Below are positions 6,636 to 13,346 of a stretch of 13,346 nucleotides of DNA, piece by piece. Where the stretch lies: contig CAZLWE010000077.1 of the NCBI GenBank assembly GCA_964562985.1, positions 1-13,346 on the forward strand, read 5' to 3'. How positions within the stretch are numbered: position 1 is the stretch's first letter; every line of letters begins with the position of its first letter. Under the pieces are notes generated by a model. It was not told the origin of the DNA. It worked only from the letters and a program-made list of their open reading frames with translations, and searched no databases. The stretch is from SHLQ01 sp964562985 (GTDB lineage Bacteria; Actinomycetota; Acidimicrobiia; Acidimicrobiales; SHLQ01). A program made the position numbers and the translations under genes.

Positions 6636-6783
6636 GCGTGCCTCGCCGGTGAAGTAGTCAGTTGAGCTCGCGATAATCGTGTCTATTGCCGGAGTCGCCG
6701 TGACCGTTGAGGACTCAGCGAGAAGTAAAAGCTGAAATTGCAAAGCCTGCTAGCAGCACAAGGCCAGCTGACACGATCTAGCG

Positions 6784-7989
6784 TTACTGAGAGCCGAGTG
6801 CCAGCACGACCTCTCGCAGTGCCCGGAGGTTGTGGCCGGAGACCATGGTGGTGCAGTGGGGGAGGGCTGCGGCCATGCCGCCTACTAAGGGCTCGAATTC
6901 GTTGGCGGCGGCTCGGGGGTTGACCCAGACGATGCGGTTGGCCATGCGTTCGAGGCCGGCCATGGCTTTGGCCAGATCCTCTGGTTGGTCGGTGTCCCAA
7001 CCGTCGGAGGTGATGAGCACCACCGCACCGCGGACGCTCGTTGACCAGGTGGGGTTGGCGAGCAGCGTAGTGAGGCTCGACGCGATCTTGGTGCCGGAGA
7101 ACCGGTCGTCGACCAGGTCCGACGCGGCTTCGATGGCCTCCTGCACATTTTGTTGCCGCAGCGCCGGAGTGATGCGGGTGAGCCGGGTGGAGAACGCATA
7201 GGTCTCGGCGTTGACGTGCTTGGCGAGCGCTCGCATCACGTGCATGTAGGGGCGGGCGAACGTCTGCATCGAACCTGACACGTCGGCGAGCATCACAACC
7301 TTGCGGGGGCGACGGGTGCTGGTCTTCCACACGAGCGACGTTGGGTCGCCGCCCGTTCGTCGAGCTCGGGCCAGCGTGGCTCGCCGATCGAGCACTTCAC
7401 CGTTGGCAGCGCGGCGCATCCGCCGAACCGGGCGGGTCGGCCACGAGATGATCGCCTTCTCCAACCACGCACCGATCTCGGCCAACTCCACGTCGCTCAA
7501 CTGATCGAATGGTGTGTCCGCTACCTCGGCGAGGCCCGAAGGCAACAGCTCGGGGATGACGATGTCGTCGGCATCATCGGGCCGTGATGCGTCGTCGGGC
7601 GCGGCTGATGGTGTGGTGGTCCACGGCACCCCGCCAGTCCCGTCGGCTTTCTGGTTTCGCGCGGCGAGCTTGATCTGCTGTTCGTTGGCCATTGCGGGCG
7701 GTTGATGCTTGTTCGACTTACGGGCGTTGCGGCCCACCTCGAGCGCCCCGCCCTCGAACACGACGTCGAAGACGCGGTCGAACAGATCGAGCGACCGGTA
7801 GTCCTGCACTAGACACACCCGGCACATCCAGTACAGCTCGGTCTTGGCCGTCGGCTGCACGGTCGCAAACGCATTGGCGAGCCGTTCCGCCGAATGGATC
7901 GACACCGGCAAACCGGCGCGCCGCAACCGGTCGACGAACGCCGAGGCAAAGATTGCCCGATCGATTCCGTCGAGGAGGGCTGTGCTCAC
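6784..7989 (-). CDS. coxE: CoxE-type von Willebrand factor A protein, CO dehydrogenase maturation
   Basis: The 401-residue protein has an N-terminal helical region (1-90) and a disordered acidic linker (about 100-160). A VWA domain follows (about 229-400) with a complete metal-ion-dependent adhesion site: D236, S238 and S240 in LADVSGSM, T300 in FSGTK, and D329 in SDGWD. This matches CoxE, which works with the MoxR-type ATPase CoxD. In Oligotropha carboxidovorans CoxE is linked to copper insertion into the Mo-S-Cu site. It is the last gene of the cox operon. Its GTG (7987-7989) overlaps the TGA of the 37-codon gene by four bases, and no Shine-Dalgarno site is visible, so translation is probably coupled. 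There are 148 bases between its stop and the convergent MOSC gene, with no clear terminator hairpin. Confidence 0.88.
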   Translation of the reverse strand: MSTALLDGIDRAIFASAFVDRLRRAGLPVSIHSAERLANAFATVQPTAKTELYWMCRVCLVQDYRSLDLFDRVFDVVFEGGALEVGRNARKSNKHQPPAMANEQQIKLAARNQKADGTGGVPWTTTPSAAPDDASRPDDADDIVIPELLPSGLAEVADTPFDQLSDVELAEIGAWLEKAIISWPTRPVRRMRRAANGEVLDRRATLARARRTGGDPTSLVWKTSTRRPRKVVMLADVSGSMQTFARPYMHVMRALAKHVNAETYAFSTRLTRITPALRQQNVQEAIEAASDLVDDRFSGTKIASSLTTLLANPTWSTSVRGAVVLITSDGWDTDQPEDLAKAMAGLERMANRIVWVNPRAAANEFEPLVGGMAAALPHCTTMVSGHNLRALREVVLALGSQ

Positions 7990-8099
7990 TTGGTGCGCCG
8001 GCTACGCCACCACTGTCGAGCAAACCAGATCGCGCTGCCACCGGCGAACAACGAGTACTCGACGACGATCAGCGCTTCGTGGTGCGCCAGCAACATCAT
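7986..8099 (-). CDS. Hidden 37-residue membrane peptide between coxD and coxE
   Basis: The frame runs from ATG 8097-8099 to TGA 7986-7988 and fills the coxD-coxE gap exactly. Its ATG overlaps the coxD TGA (ATGA), and its TGA overlaps the coxE GTG (GTGA). The peptide begins MMLLAHHEALIVVEYS. It has one hydrophobic segment at about 9-27 (ALIVVEYSLFAGGSAIWFA) followed by an aromatic and basic tail, RQWWRSRRTK, which predicts a single membrane helix with a cytoplasmic C-terminus. Third codon positions are G or C in 31 of 37 codons, as in the neighbouring real genes. GGGGG (8107-8111) lies seven bases upstream as a weak ribosome site. I know no named family. A membrane anchor or adaptor for the CoxD-CoxE pair is an inference from position and topology. 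Confidence 0.72.
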   Translation of the reverse strand: MMLLAHHEALIVVEYSLFAGGSAIWFARQWWRSRRTK

Positions 8100-8959
8100 G
8101 AGGTTGCCCCCAAGGCGTCGCCCACCTGCTTGAGGTCATCGGGCGTCTTGGCCAACAATCCCAGCGTCCGCTCGGCTGATTGGTCGATCGTCGACACGCC
8201 GAGCACGGTCAACGCGCTCACCCAGTCGATCGTTTCGGCCAGGCCCGGCGGCTTGTCCAACGCCTCGCCGCGCACCCGTCCAACGAACGCCGTTGCTGCC
8301 TCCACCAGGTTCGCGTCCGCTGCCGCGACGTTACGACGGACGATCTCGGCGGCCCGGGCGGTCTCGGGGTAGTCGATCCAGTGATACAGACACCGGCGCT
8401 TCAACGCGTCGTGTAGTTCTCGGCTCCGGTTCGAGGTGAGGATCACGATCGGTTTGGTTTCGGCGTGGATCGTCCCCAGTTCGGGGATCGTCACCGATTG
8501 CTCGCCGAGGAACTCGAACAACAGTGCCTCGAACTCGTCGTCGGCACGGTCGATCTCGTCAATCAACACCACGGCCGGTGTCGGGCCACTGTGGCGCACG
8601 GCGGCGAGCAGCGGCCGCTCGACGAGGAAGTCGGTGGTGAACAGGTCGCTGTCGGCCAGCTTCTCACCGTCGGATTCCGACAGGCGAATCGACAACAGCT
8701 GCTTGGGGTAGTTCCACTCATACAGCGCCTCGTTGGCTGCAATGCCTTCGTAGCACTGCAACCGCAGCAGATCGGTGCCGAGCGCCGCGGCCATCGCTTT
8801 GGCGGCGGCGGTCTTGCCGACCCCGGGCTCGCCTTCCAACAGCAGGGGCTGGCCGAGCGATTGGGCGAGGAACAATGCGGTGGCGAGACCCTCGTCGACG
8901 AGGTACGACTGCTCGTTGAGCGCAGCCTGAATGTCGGCGGTCGATGACCATTGACTCAT
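8096..8959 (-). CDS. coxD: CoxD-type MoxR-family AAA+ ATPase, CO dehydrogenase maturation
   Basis: The 287-residue protein has a Walker A GEPGVGKT (43-50), Walker B VVLIDEID (130-137), sensor-1 region ILTSNRSRE (173-181), and an arginine-finger region LKRRC (186-190). A helical lid follows to the C-terminus. This is the normal MoxR layout and length. In Oligotropha carboxidovorans CoxD acts as an ATP-dependent chaperone-like factor needed for sulfuration of the Mo centre, and it partners the VWA protein CoxE. The open frame continues upstream to 9094, but ATG 8957-8959 is preferred. It overlaps the TGA of the mocA-like gene as ATGA, GGGAG sits seven bases upstream, and the upstream extension is an Arg-rich shadow of the neighbour. 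The downstream end overlaps the 37-codon gene by four bases. Confidence 0.9.
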   Translation of the reverse strand: MSQWSSTADIQAALNEQSYLVDEGLATALFLAQSLGQPLLLEGEPGVGKTAAAKAMAAALGTDLLRLQCYEGIAANEALYEWNYPKQLLSIRLSESDGEKLADSDLFTTDFLVERPLLAAVRHSGPTPAVVLIDEIDRADDEFEALLFEFLGEQSVTIPELGTIHAETKPIVILTSNRSRELHDALKRRCLYHWIDYPETARAAEIVRRNVAAADANLVEAATAFVGRVRGEALDKPPGLAETIDWVSALTVLGVSTIDQSAERTLGLLAKTPDDLKQVGDALGATS

Positions 8960-9561
8960 TGGATCGCTCCCTGCTTCGCCCGCTCGACGGCGAGGAGATG
9001 CTCGTAGTCGTCCCAGGTGTCCACGTCGAGTGGCACCGTGCCGGCTACCGAAACCTCGTGTACCGGGAACTCGCCCGATTCGATGACCTTCCACACGGCC
9101 TTGTCGCCATGCAGATCACCAAGCGCTGCGAATGTCGACCGGTCGAACCAGAACGGGTGCCCGATGCCGTCGGTGTACTTGCACACCACGATGGGTCGCC
9201 CGCTGCGGCCTTCGGAGATCACTAGTTCGATCACGTCGGGATCAACCCCGGGCTGATCACCCAACATCAAGACGAAACCCTCGACCTCGTCATCTAAATG
9301 CGTGAGCGCAGAGACGATCGACGACGAACAGCCCTTGGTGTGGTGCACGCTCTCGACTAGCTCGAAGCCGGTGAAGTCGACCTGCTCAAGCACCTCTGGC
9401 CCTGCGCCGCCGATGGTGGCGAGCCGCCGGTCGAACGGGGTCGCCCGAGCAACGTCGAGGGACGCATCGAGCAGCGTTCGGCCGCGAAATTCGAGCAGTT
9501 GTTTCGGTTGACCGAGCCGCCGAGACGAACCGGCCGCAAGAACGAGTCCTGCAATGGTCAT
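8956..9561 (-). CDS. mocA: MocA-like molybdenum cofactor nucleotidyltransferase
   Basis: The 201-residue protein is a MobA/MocA-type nucleotidyltransferase. The N-terminal nucleotide-binding signature is LAAGSSRRLGQPKQLL (8-23), and the metal-binding GDQP motif is at about 101-104. CO dehydrogenase uses molybdopterin cytosine dinucleotide, so a CTP-dependent MocA role is expected. The sequence shows the family, while the choice of CTP over GTP is inferred from the operon. It starts nine bases after the XdhC-YHS gene, whose TAG overlaps the AGGGA Shine-Dalgarno site (9568-9572, spacing six). Its TGA overlaps coxD as ATGA. Its place among cox genes suggests a dedicated cofactor-finishing enzyme for this operon. 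Confidence 0.85.
   Translation of the reverse strand: MTIAGLVLAAGSSRRLGQPKQLLEFRGRTLLDASLDVARATPFDRRLATIGGAGPEVLEQVDFTGFELVESVHHTKGCSSSIVSALTHLDDEVEGFVLMLGDQPGVDPDVIELVISEGRSGRPIVVCKYTDGIGHPFWFDRSTFAALGDLHGDKAVWKVIESGEFPVHEVSVAGTVPLDVDTWDDYEHLLAVERAKQGAIQ
8967..8971 (-). promoter_or_regulatory. Ribosome binding site that fixes the coxD start
   Basis: GGGAG lies seven bases upstream of ATG 8959 on the minus strand, inside the end of the mocA-like gene. It supports the 287-residue coxD product over the longer open frame that starts at 9094. Confidence 0.6.
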
Positions 9562-9570
9562 GCAGAGTCC

Positions 9571-10476
9571 CTACGCGATCTGAAGTTCTTCTTGATGGCG
9601 GACCCGACAACCCGGATTGCAGTACCAGTAGTCCTGGCCTGCATGGTGCAGATGCGGTGTGTCGTCAGTGATTCGGACGGTCATGCCGCAGATCGGGTCG
9701 ATCGCTTCGGTCGGCGTGGCGGTCGCAGCGACGGCGACCTTTGGCGCTTCCAACCCATCGACTCGCACCGATTTGGTCACCTCGGCGAGCACCGAGAGCG
9801 CGACCTCCTCCGCAGTGCGAGCACCGATGTCGATGCCGACGGGCGAGTGAATTACTTGTTTGGCACTCGGATCCAGGTCGAGAGAATCGATGACGGCCTT
9901 GCCGCGAACCGAACTTGCGACCAGGCCAATGAAGCCAACTTCAGCTTCCAGGGCTGCGGTGATCGTGTCTTCCTCGTGGCGCCCGTGGCTCGAGATAAGC
10001 ACCGCCAACGCGTGCCGCACGTCGGGAACACCGTTGGCTTCGTGGGTTACGAGATAACCGAGTTGGGTGCCGAGCGACACGATCGCCTCGGCGATTGGTG
10101 TGGAACCGACGACACACAATTCGGGAGCGGGGAGCTTGGGTTCGAGAAACACTTCGATCGCTCCCCCCGAGAGGCACGGGTTCACCACCGATTCCGCGCC
10201 GGGAGTGTCGGGGAAGGGGTTATCGCCCTCCGGAAGAATCCGAAGCAATAGCGCGTCCCCTGATTCCAAGACGCGTCCCGCGGCGAGTTTGACCGATCCC
10301 TCGGCGCATTGGCCGCCAACGAAGCCTTCCATGGATCCATCATTGAGCACGACGGCCGCGTCGCCGGGCTGTGCCGAGGTCGGCATCTCCGCCCGGACGA
10401 CGGTGGCCAGGACGAAGGGGACGCGCTGGTCAACGAGCTCGGTAACCCGAGTCTGAATTCGTCTTGCAGCGGTCAC
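9571..10476 (-). CDS. XdhC/CoxI-family molybdenum-enzyme maturation protein with C-terminal YHS domain
   Basis: The 301-residue protein has three parts. The N-terminal XdhC/CoxI domain (about 5-112) carries the conserved VGGQCAEGSV (53-62, Cys57) and CLSGGAIEVFLEP (101-113) segments. The XdhC Rossmann-like domain (about 118-235) has CVVGSTPIAEAI and SPVGIDIGARTAEEVALSVL. A linker leads to a YHS domain (259-300) with DPICGM, YWYCNPGC and cysteines C263, C286 and C290. XdhC proteins bind the cofactor, protect its sulfido form and deliver it to the apoenzyme. YHS domains are small Cys modules often tied to heavy metals. In this operon the gene occupies the place of coxF, a factor linked to copper insertion, so the YHS module may serve metal delivery. 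That is inference. The GTG start (10474-10476) is fixed by AAAGGA six bases upstream. It lies 33 bases after coxL. Confidence 0.85.
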   Translation of the reverse strand: MTAARRIQTRVTELVDQRVPFVLATVVRAEMPTSAQPGDAAVVLNDGSMEGFVGGQCAEGSVKLAAGRVLESGDALLLRILPEGDNPFPDTPGAESVVNPCLSGGAIEVFLEPKLPAPELCVVGSTPIAEAIVSLGTQLGYLVTHEANGVPDVRHALAVLISSHGRHEEDTITAALEAEVGFIGLVASSVRGKAVIDSLDLDPSAKQVIHSPVGIDIGARTAEEVALSVLAEVTKSVRVDGLEAPKVAVAATATPTEAIDPICGMTVRITDDTPHLHHAGQDYWYCNPGCRVRHQEELQIA

Positions 10477-10482
10477 ATTTCG

Positions 10483-10488
10483 TCCTTT
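10483..10488 (-). promoter_or_regulatory. Ribosome binding site that fixes the GTG start of the XdhC-YHS gene
   Basis: AAAGGA stands six bases before GTG 10476 in the 33-base gap after coxL. An ATG two bases upstream of the GTG (10478) is out of frame and stops at once (ATGTGA), so GTG is the start. Confidence 0.7.
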
Positions 10489-10509
10489 TGCACCGGTAAC
10501 AGTCGCAAC

Positions 10510-12900
10510 TTAGATGGGCGGCGTTGTGTTGCCTTGCATGGCCTCCCAGACCCGTGACGGGGTGAGTGGCATGTCTGCGTGGCGGACACCGAATGGCTTC
10601 AGTGCGTCGACCACCGCGTTGACGATCGCCGGTGGCGATCCAACGGTTGCCGACTCGCCAACACCCTTCGCGCCGATCGGGTGATGCGGCGATGGGGTGA
10701 CCGTATGGCCGGTCTCCCAATCGGGCGTCTCCATCGCGGTGGGGATGAGGTAGTCCATCAGCGAACCGCCGAGGCAGTTGCCGTCCTCGTCGAAGGCGAT
10801 CATTTCCATGAGCGCCATGCCGACACCGTCGGCAAGACCACCATGAACTTGGCCTTCGATGATCATCGGGTTGATCTGCGTGCCGCAATCATCGACGGCA
10901 ATGAACCGTCGCACCTTGACCTCGGCGGTGCCTGGGTCGATGTCGACGACACAGATGTATGCGCCGAACGGGTAGGTGAGGTTGTCGGGGTTGTAGCAGA
11001 TCTGAGCCTCAAGGCCGCCTTCGATTCCCTCCGGGAGATCGCCAGCGCCGTGTGCCTTCATTGCGATGTCTTGGATCGTGACCGACTTCGAAGGGTCGCC
11101 CTTCACCGCGAACGAGCCCTTCTTCCACTCGAGGTCGGCAACCGATGCTTCGAGCATGCCCGAAGCGATGATCTGTGCCTTGTCGACGACCTTGCGGGCG
11201 ACTAGCGCAGCAGCTGCACCCGACACTGGCGTCGAACGAGAACCGTAGGTTCCCAAGCCGAACGGCGTGTTGTCGGTGTCACCGTGGACCACGTCGATGT
11301 CCTCGGGTGGAATGCCCGTTTCTTCGGCGATGATCTGGGCGAAGGTCGTCTCGTGGCCTTGACCTTGGGTCTTGACCGACAAACGAACGACAGCCTTGCC
11401 CGTTGGGTGAATACGAAGCTCACAGCCATCGGCCATGCCGAGACCCAAGATGTCCATGTCTTTACGAGGACCAGCACCAACGGCTTCAGTGAAGAACGAG
11501 ATACCAATGCCCATCAGCTCGCCACGTTCACGCTTCTCGGCTTGCTCCTTACGGAGCTCGTCGTAGCCAGCCATTTCCATGGCCTTACGCATCGTTGGCT
11601 CGTAGTCGCCTGAGTCGTAGACCCAGCCGGTCTTCGTCTCATACGGGAACTGGTTGGGCTGAATGAAGTTTTTGATGCGCAGTTCGGCGGGGTCCATGTC
11701 GAGCTCGTAGGCCAAACAATCGACCAGACGCTCGACCATGTACACCGCTTCGGTGATACGGAACGAACACGCATAGGCAACGCCACCAGGCGCCTTGTTG
11801 GTGTAGACGGCCTCCATGTCGGAGTAGGCAGCCTTCAAGTCGTAACTGCCACTGAACACACCGAAGAAACCAGCCGGATACTTAACCGGCGCAGCGGTGC
11901 CGTTGAACGCACCGTGGTCGGCGAGTACATGGCCACCAACAGCGAGGATCGTGCCGTCGCTTGTGGCGCAGATCTTGCCGTCCATGATGTAGTCACGTGC
12001 GAAGCCGGTCGAGACCAGGTTCTCCGTGCGGTCTTCCATCCACTTGACCGGCTTTCCGATCAGAAGCGACGCAACGATCGCGCAGACGTAGCCCGGGTAG
12101 ATCGGGACCTTGTTGCCAAAGCCACCACCGATGTCGGGTGCGATGACCCGAATCTTGTGCTCGGGCAATCCGGCGACCAATGCGTACACCGTTCGGTGTG
12201 CGTGTGGTGCCTGGGTGGTGCTCCACAGCGTGAGCTTGCCGGACACGGGGTCGAGGTCGGCCACAGCGCCGCAGGTCTCCATTGGAGCCGGGTGTACGCG
12301 TGGGTAGATGATCTCTTGTTCGACTTTGACGTCGGCGCTTTCCCACACCGCATCGAACTCGGCCTTGTCGCCAGTGTCCCAATCAAAGACGTGGTTGTCG
12401 GCTTTGTCTTCGAGATCGTCACGAATGATTCCGGTGTCGGCGTCCATCGACTTACGAACATCGACGACCGGGTCGAGGAAGTCGTATTCGACGTCGATGA
12501 GCTCGAGTGCGTCGCGGGCCGTGTACTTGTCCTCGGCAACAACGAACGCGACCTCTTGGTGCTGGAAACGCACCTTGTCGGTCGCGAGCACTGCTTGTAC
12601 GTCGTTCGACAGCGTCGGCATCCATGCCAAGCCGTGCTCGGCGAGGTCGGCGCCAGTAACAACGGCAACCACTTTGGGAAGCGCCTCGGCGGCCGACTTG
12701 TCGATGTTGACGATGGTTCCATGGGCAATAGGGGATCGCAGGATCGCGAGGTGCAACATGCCGGGAAGGGTCACGTCGTCAACAAATTGGCCCTTGCCTC
12801 GGACGAGGCGAGCGTCCTCTTTGCGGAGCATCTTGCCGAAGCCGATGGGGTTGCCCTCGGGGCTCAGGCCGTCAGCCTGTGGTTCGTCAGTCACGGTCAT
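10510..12900 (-). CDS. coxL: Aerobic CO dehydrogenase large subunit, form I (CoxL)
   Basis: The 796-residue protein is the Mo-binding catalytic subunit of the xanthine-oxidase family, close to the roughly 809 residues of Oligotropha CoxL. The active-site loop at 375-381 is AYACSFR, fitting the form I pattern AYxCSFR of true CO dehydrogenases rather than form II AYRGAGR. Cys378 would bind copper in the Mo-S-Cu cluster. Other expected elements are TTQAPH (228-233, Gln230), GGGFGNK (258-264), QGQGHET (512-518), and KGVGES (745-750) with Glu749 as the Mo-site glutamate. The enzyme oxidises CO with water to CO2, feeding electrons to the respiratory chain through CoxS and CoxM. The open frame extends to 13269, but ATG 12898-12900 is chosen. 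It has AGGAG seven bases upstream, overlaps the coxS TGA as ATGA, and similarity begins just after it. The upstream extension is an Arg/Pro-rich shadow of coxS. Confidence 0.95.
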   Translation of the reverse strand: MTVTDEPQADGLSPEGNPIGFGKMLRKEDARLVRGKGQFVDDVTLPGMLHLAILRSPIAHGTIVNIDKSAAEALPKVVAVVTGADLAEHGLAWMPTLSNDVQAVLATDKVRFQHQEVAFVVAEDKYTARDALELIDVEYDFLDPVVDVRKSMDADTGIIRDDLEDKADNHVFDWDTGDKAEFDAVWESADVKVEQEIIYPRVHPAPMETCGAVADLDPVSGKLTLWSTTQAPHAHRTVYALVAGLPEHKIRVIAPDIGGGFGNKVPIYPGYVCAIVASLLIGKPVKWMEDRTENLVSTGFARDYIMDGKICATSDGTILAVGGHVLADHGAFNGTAAPVKYPAGFFGVFSGSYDLKAAYSDMEAVYTNKAPGGVAYACSFRITEAVYMVERLVDCLAYELDMDPAELRIKNFIQPNQFPYETKTGWVYDSGDYEPTMRKAMEMAGYDELRKEQAEKRERGELMGIGISFFTEAVGAGPRKDMDILGLGMADGCELRIHPTGKAVVRLSVKTQGQGHETTFAQIIAEETGIPPEDIDVVHGDTDNTPFGLGTYGSRSTPVSGAAAALVARKVVDKAQIIASGMLEASVADLEWKKGSFAVKGDPSKSVTIQDIAMKAHGAGDLPEGIEGGLEAQICYNPDNLTYPFGAYICVVDIDPGTAEVKVRRFIAVDDCGTQINPMIIEGQVHGGLADGVGMALMEMIAFDEDGNCLGGSLMDYLIPTAMETPDWETGHTVTPSPHHPIGAKGVGESATVGSPPAIVNAVVDALKPFGVRHADMPLTPSRVWEAMQGNTTPPI

Positions 12901-13346
12901 GATGATGCTCCTACAGATACTGGGTTCTCGTTGTTGGCAGCCCACTGGATTGAGCGAACGATCATCGAGTAGCCGGTGCAGCGGCAAATCTGGCCGCTGA
13001 TCGCTTCGCGAATTTCTTCTTCGCTCGGGTTGGGGTTCTTGTCGAGCAGCGCTCGAGAGGTCATGAGCATGCCCGGCGTGCAGAAACCGCACTGGAGGCC
13101 GTGCTCTTGGATGAAGCCTTGCTGGACAGGGTCGAGGACGCCGTCTTGTTCGAGGTCTTCTACGGTGCGCACTCGATGGCCTCCGGCCATGGCGGCGAGC
13201 ACGGTGCAGCTCTTGACCGGCTCTTCGTCCATCCATACGACACAGGTGCCGCAGTTGGAGGTATCGCAACCCCAGTGGGTTCCGGTGAGGCCGAGTGTGT
13301 CTCGGATGAAGTGCACGAGGAGCAGTCGTCCCTCGATGTCTTTGGT
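12897..13346 (-). CDS. coxS: Aerobic CO dehydrogenase small iron-sulfur subunit (CoxS), N-terminus outside window
   Basis: The visible 149 residues are a CoxS-type two-[2Fe-2S] subunit. The plant-type cluster ligands are C27, C32, C35 and C47 (GCDTSNCGTC and SC). The C-terminal cluster ligands are C86, C89, C121 and C123 (QCGFC and CRC). The subunit passes electrons from the Mo site in CoxL to FAD in CoxM. The frame stays open to the window edge, with TKDIEGRLLLVHFIRDTLGL reading as a proper upstream continuation. The GTG at 13314-13316 is therefore internal, and about 17 N-terminal residues are missing compared with the 166-residue Oligotropha protein. The stop overlaps coxL by four bases. 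In the usual M-S-L order coxM would lie further right. Confidence 0.93.
   Translation of the reverse strand, partial: TKDIEGRLLLVHFIRDTLGLTGTHWGCDTSNCGTCVVWMDEEPVKSCTVLAAMAGGHRVRTVEDLEQDGVLDPVQQGFIQEHGLQCGFCTPGMLMTSRALLDKNPNPSEEEIREAISGQICRCTGYSMIVRSIQWAANNENPVSVGASS
12908..12912 (-). promoter_or_regulatory. Ribosome binding site of coxL
   Basis: AGGAG lies seven bases before ATG 12900, inside the end of coxS. It decides the start within a longer open frame. Confidence 0.7.

Noticed and set aside
6408..6743. A 111-codon minus-strand frame beginning MQFQLLLLAESS
   Set aside because: Most of it is antisense to the MOSC gene, and the leader-like start is short and lacks a Shine-Dalgarno site.
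6747..6756. CTGCTAGCAG downstream of coxE as a terminator
   Set aside because: It is a palindrome without a loop and with no T tract, so it cannot form a normal terminator hairpin.
6715..6774. A 19-codon hydrophobic frame (GTG start) nine bases after the coxE stop, minus strand
   Set aside because: It has no ribosome binding site, is very short, uses codons unlike the operon, and overlaps no neighbour. The hydrophobic stretch alone is weak evidence, although it could be rechecked in relatives.
11914..12972. A 352-codon open frame on the plus strand opposite coxL
   Set aside because: It is antisense to the well-conserved coxL and coxS frames, shows no recognisable domain, and is the kind of long shadow frame expected in GC-rich coding DNA.
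12901..13269. N-terminal extension of coxL in the open frame up to 13269
   Set aside because: The extension is Arg/Pro-rich and lies over the real coxS frame. AGGAG, the ATGA overlap and family similarity all place the start at 12900.
1..13346. Mobile elements, CRISPR arrays, tRNA or rRNA genes, toxin-antitoxin or defence systems
   Set aside because: No transposase, integrase, regular repeat-spacer pattern, cloverleaf-like segment or defence-type domain was seen. All large frames are accounted for by metabolic or membrane genes.

Overview
The window looks like chromosomal DNA of a high-GC, Gram-positive-type bacterium, most likely an actinomycetote and perhaps of the Acidimicrobiia. This placement is inference. 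It rests on the roughly 60% GC composition, frequent GTG starts, few strong Shine-Dalgarno sites outside the operon, a Thr/Pro/acid-rich extracytoplasmic linker, and a form I aerobic CO dehydrogenase. No rRNA, tRNA, CRISPR array, insertion sequence or integrase was recognised.

Right half (6784-13346, minus strand): an operon for aerobic carbon monoxide oxidation. In transcription order it holds coxS (5' end outside the window), coxL (with the form I loop Ala-Tyr-Ala-Cys-Ser-Phe-Arg), an XdhC/CoxI-type protein with an added C-terminal YHS metal-binding domain, a MocA-like molybdopterin nucleotidyltransferase, coxD (MoxR AAA+ ATPase), a 37-codon membrane-peptide gene, and coxE (von Willebrand A protein). 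The first two genes encode the enzyme and the rest look like the machinery that builds its Mo-S-Cu active site. Four of the six junctions are 4-base stop/start overlaps. The coxM subunit gene is not present and is expected beyond the right edge. The best candidate for something undescribed is the 37-codon gene, which fills the coxD-coxE gap exactly and overlaps both neighbours by four bases. The XdhC-YHS fusion comes second.

Middle (4709-6635): an MscS-type mechanosensitive channel on the minus strand, a possible 41-codon exported-peptide gene upstream of it, and a plus-strand stand-alone MOSC protein. The MOSC protein probably belongs functionally with the molybdenum enzymes although it converges on the cox operon.

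Left half (1-4706): the C-terminal 386 residues of a DMSO-reductase-family molybdoenzyme, then a strong bidirectional terminator shared with a convergent queF-like gene. That gene has a leader containing several alternative hairpins. Divergent from it are a serine hydroxymethyltransferase-like PLP enzyme lacking several residues of true GlyA, and an unrecognised single-pass membrane protein whose end forms a second convergent hairpin with the mscS end.
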